Of a stretch of 64,000 nt of DNA, positions 61,829 to 64,000 are shown in pieces. Location of the stretch: the NCBI RefSeq assembly GCF_900215205.1, contig NZ_OBDY01000004.1, positions 106,348 to 170,347 of the forward strand. Direction: 5' to 3'. The stretch's first letter is position 1; every line of letters starts with the position of its first letter. The stretch comes from Paractinoplanes atraurantiacus. GTDB taxonomy: Bacteria > Actinomycetota > Actinomycetes > Mycobacteriales > Micromonosporaceae. The notes below the pieces were generated by a model, which had not been told where the DNA came from, ran no database searches, and worked only from the letters and a program-made list of their open reading frames with translations. Both the position numbers and the translations under genes were made by a program.

Positions 61829-63613
61829 TCACACCCCTTCGCGAAACCGGTTGGTGATAGGCAGCCGGCGGTCGCGGCCGAAGGCCTTGCCCGAGATCTT
61901 GGTGCCGGGTGCGGACTGGCGGCGCTTGTACTCGGCGATGTCGACCAGGCGCAGGACCTTGTCGACCAGGGCCTGGTCGTGGCCGGCGGCGATCAGGTCG
62001 TCGCGGCCCATGTCGTGGTCGACGTAGCCGGCCAGGATCGGGTCGAGCAGCTCGTAGTCGGGCAGCGAGTCGGAGTCCTTCTGGTCCGGCCGCAGCTCGG
62101 CGCTCGGCGGCTTGGTGATCGAGCTGTCCGGGATGGGCGGCGTGCCCGGCTGCGTGTTGCGCCAGCGGGCCAGCTTCCACACCATCGTCTTCGGCACGTC
62201 CTTGAGCGGGTTGAAGCCGCCGACCGAGTCGCCGTAGAGCGTGGAGTAACCGACCGCGAGCTCACTCTTGTTACCGGTGGTGAGCACGAGGTGCCCGTCC
62301 TGGTTCGACAGGGCCATCAGGATGACGCCGCGGACGCGGGCCTGGAGGTTCTCCACGGCCAGCCCGGAGAGCGACATGTTGGCCAGGAACGCGTCGACCA
62401 TGGGCTGGATCGGCTCGGTCCGGTAGTCGAGGCCGGTGCGCTTGGCCAGGTCGGCCGCGTCGTCCTTGGAGTGCTCGGAGGAGTAGCCGCTCGGCATCGA
62501 GACGCCGGTGACGCGGTCGGCGCCCAGCGCGTCGACCGCGATGGCCGCCACCACGGCCGAGTCGATGCCGCCGGAGAGGCCCAGGGCCACCGAGCGGAAA
62601 CCGTTCTTGTCGACGTAGTCGCGCAGTCCGAGAACGAGGGCCGACCAGATCTCCTCCTCGTCGGCGACGCGCTCAGCGATGCCGCCGTCCCTTTTGTCAC
62701 CAGGATGCGGGCGCAAATCAGACAAAGCGCCCACTCGGTCGATCGCCATATCGTCTTCGATGTGCTGTTCGCCGTGCGGCGGAGGAGTAGCGTCCGTTTT
62801 AGGCGAAATGTTCGGCGTGGGGTCGGCCGCCGGGAGCGACAAATCGTGCACCAACAGCTCCTCGGTGAACTGGCGCGCCCGGGCCAGCAACTCCCCACCC
62901 GCGGTCACGATCAGCGAGTCGCCGTCGAAAACGAGCTCGTCCTGCCCGCCGACCATGTTCACGTACGCGACGGTGGCCCCGGCCTCGGCCGCCCGGCGCT
63001 TGACCAGCGGCAGCCGCACGTCGTCCTTGTTCAGCTCGTACGGCGACGCGTTGATGTTGACGACGAGTCCCACGCCGGCCTCGCGGGCCGCCTTGAACGG
63101 CCCCCCGGCCTGCCAGATGTCCTCACAGACGGTGAGGGCCACATCGACCCCGCCCAGGCGCACCACGGTCAGTGATGTCCCCGGCTCGAAATACCGGTCC
63201 TCGTCGAAGACGCCGTAGTTGGGCAGGTGGTGCTTGTAGTAGGTCGCCACGATCTCACCGCCCAGCAGCAGCGCCGAGGCGTCGCGCCGCCCGCGCCCGG
63301 GAACTGCGTCGGCACTGGTGTGCGGCGGCCCGTCCGAGTCGACATATCCGACAACAACGGCGATATCTCCCAGGCCGTCCGCCGCGAGGTCGCCGGCGAG
63401 CGAGGCCACCGCCGCCCGCGAGGCCGAGACGAACGAGTTCCGGAAGACCAGGTCCTCAATGGGATATCCGGTCAGCATCATCTCCGGGAAGGCGACCAGC
63501 TGCGCCCCCGCGTCCGCGGCGGCCCGGGTCCACGACCGGACAGACGCGGCATTTCCGGCAATGTCACCGACCGTGGAGTTGACCTGGGCCAGGGCGATCC
63601 GCAGCGTGGGCAT
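61829..63613 (-). CDS. nadE: Glutamine-dependent NAD+ synthetase
   Basis: 594 residues. The N-terminal carbon-nitrogen hydrolase (glutaminase) domain has VAFPEMMLTGYP (Glu), the Lys in YYKHHLPNYGVFDE and the Cys in VALTVCEDIW. The C-terminal synthetase domain has the P-loop ALGLSGGIDSAVVAAIA and PSGYSSEHSKDDA. A hydrophilic linker of about 50 residues (about 265-315, Pro/Thr/Asp-rich) between domains looks longer than usual. It releases ammonia and channels it to NaAD. Neighbours panB and the second glnA match actinobacterial order. Confidence 0.95.
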   Translation of the reverse strand: MPTLRIALAQVNSTVGDIAGNAASVRSWTRAAADAGAQLVAFPEMMLTGYPIEDLVFRNSFVSASRAAVASLAGDLAADGLGDIAVVVGYVDSDGPPHTSADAVPGRGRRDASALLLGGEIVATYYKHHLPNYGVFDEDRYFEPGTSLTVVRLGGVDVALTVCEDIWQAGGPFKAAREAGVGLVVNINASPYELNKDDVRLPLVKRRAAEAGATVAYVNMVGGQDELVFDGDSLIVTAGGELLARARQFTEELLVHDLSLPAADPTPNISPKTDATPPPHGEQHIEDDMAIDRVGALSDLRPHPGDKRDGGIAERVADEEEIWSALVLGLRDYVDKNGFRSVALGLSGGIDSAVVAAIAVDALGADRVTGVSMPSGYSSEHSKDDAADLAKRTGLDYRTEPIQPMVDAFLANMSLSGLAVENLQARVRGVILMALSNQDGHLVLTTGNKSELAVGYSTLYGDSVGGFNPLKDVPKTMVWKLARWRNTQPGTPPIPDSSITKPPSAELRPDQKDSDSLPDYELLDPILAGYVDHDMGRDDLIAAGHDQALVDKVLRLVDIAEYKRRQSAPGTKISGKAFGRDRRLPITNRFREGV

Positions 63614-63749
63614 GACCCTTATTCTTCCCCAAGACGCCGCACGTCTATCGCGACCCGGGACATCCCCACAGCAGCCGGTCAGCGTAATGTCGGCGTAACC
63701 GGACCAGGGAAGACTGGCCTGCTAGGCCACCACCGACCAGGAGTGAACG

Positions 63750-64000
63750 TTGGACCGACAGCAGGAGTTCGTGCTTCGCACTCTCGAGGAGCGCGACATC
63801 CGTTTTGTCCGGCTCTGGTTCACCGACGTGCTGGGCACCTTGAAGAGCGTGTCCGTCGCCCCGGCCGAGCTCGAGTCCGCCTTCGAGGAGGGCATGGGCA
63901 TCGACGGCTCGGCCATCGAGGGCTTCGCCCGGGTCTACGAGTCCGACATGGTGGCCATGCCCGACCCGACGACCTTCCAGGTCTTCCCGTTCGAGGGCGG
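63750..64000 (+). CDS. glnA2: Glutamine synthetase family protein, GlnA2-like (5' part)
   Basis: Truncated by the window edge; 84 residues are visible. The start is TTG 63750 (LDRQQEFVLRTLEERDIRFV), fixed by AGGAG 6 nt upstream. The grasp domain shows VRLWFTDVLGTLKSVSVAPAELESAFEEG and the GIDGSAIEGFARVYESDM segment of GSI proteins. It is distinct from GlnA at 27.4 kb. The position next to nadE/panB corresponds to streptomycete glnA2, whose product is described as a gamma-glutamylpolyamine synthetase. The ATP site and adenylylation loop are not in view, so function is by synteny. Confidence 0.85.
   Translation, partial: MDRQQEFVLRTLEERDIRFVRLWFTDVLGTLKSVSVAPAELESAFEEGMGIDGSAIEGFARVYESDMVAMPDPTTFQVFPFEG

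Noticed and set aside
63683-63698. GlnR site upstream of the second glutamine synthetase
   Set aside because: GTAAT-N6-GTAAC has gTnAC-like halves but no GaAAC half, so it does not meet the consensus.

Overview
The window is high-GC actinobacterial chromosome. Strong third-position GC, frequent GTG/TTG starts, leaderless-type promoters and the conserved neighbourhoods gcvT-pepA-lpd-sucB-lipB-lipA and glnA-glnE-panB-nadE-glnA all point that way. The mixture of large LuxR/AfsR-type regulators and the gene order suggest Micromonosporaceae, perhaps Actinoplanes or a relative (inference; no 16S or marker search was possible). No rRNA, tRNA, insertion sequence, prophage or CRISPR array was recognised.

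Layout. 0.4-13.2 kb is a conserved lipoate and central-carbon block: gcvT, leucyl aminopeptidase, lpd, the E2 subunit sucB, an SDR epimerase, lipB and lipA. An archaeal-type aspartyl-tRNA synthetase behind a translational T-box is embedded in it. 13.2-20 kb holds a secreted protein, a guanidinium exporter behind a guanidine-III riboswitch, a repeat-rich intergenic stretch with ten 19-bp tandem units, a large LAL-type regulator and a DUF4191 protein. 20-26.8 kb is one sugar-uptake operon: ROK regulator, lipoprotein, two permeases, GH4 glycosidase and BadF-type kinase. 26.8-28.9 kb is an RDD protein and glnA behind a GlnR-like box. 29-35 kb is accessory: a membrane coiled-coil protein, an AfsR-like regulator, a phosphoribosyltransferase, a pyrimidine-dimer-glycosylase-like protein, DUF6210 and a methyltransferase.

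35.1-37.6 kb is the most interesting locus. A small putative membrane-active effector ends in an RHIM-like amyloid motif, and an NB-ARC/TPR (NLR-like) receptor starts with nearly the same motif; the two genes overlap by 4 bp. This architecture fits amyloid-relayed bacterial cell-death signalling. 37.7-44 kb carries a secreted phytase-like propeller and three polytopic membrane proteins, two of them mannosyltransferases. 44-45.9 kb is an antibiotic-resistance-type ABC-F gene preceded by a 14-codon leader with an MRLR macrolide-stall motif and alternative hairpins. 45.9-48.2 kb is a divergent Lrp regulator and leucine dehydrogenase, the latter with an in-frame 30-bp tandem repeat, followed by a G-rich heptamer array.

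48.2-64 kb returns to conserved metabolism and signalling: a GIY-YIG nuclease, glnE, a class I amidotransferase divergent from ltrA, a Ser/Thr kinase, acetyltransferases, a Tat-exported hydrolase, an ECF42-type sigma factor with its DGPF/YCII partner, panB, nadE and the start of a second glutamine synthetase at the right edge. Nitrogen control is spread through the window (glnA, glnE, second glnA), and lipoate synthesis (lipA/lipB) sits beside a lipoyl-bearing consumer (sucB).
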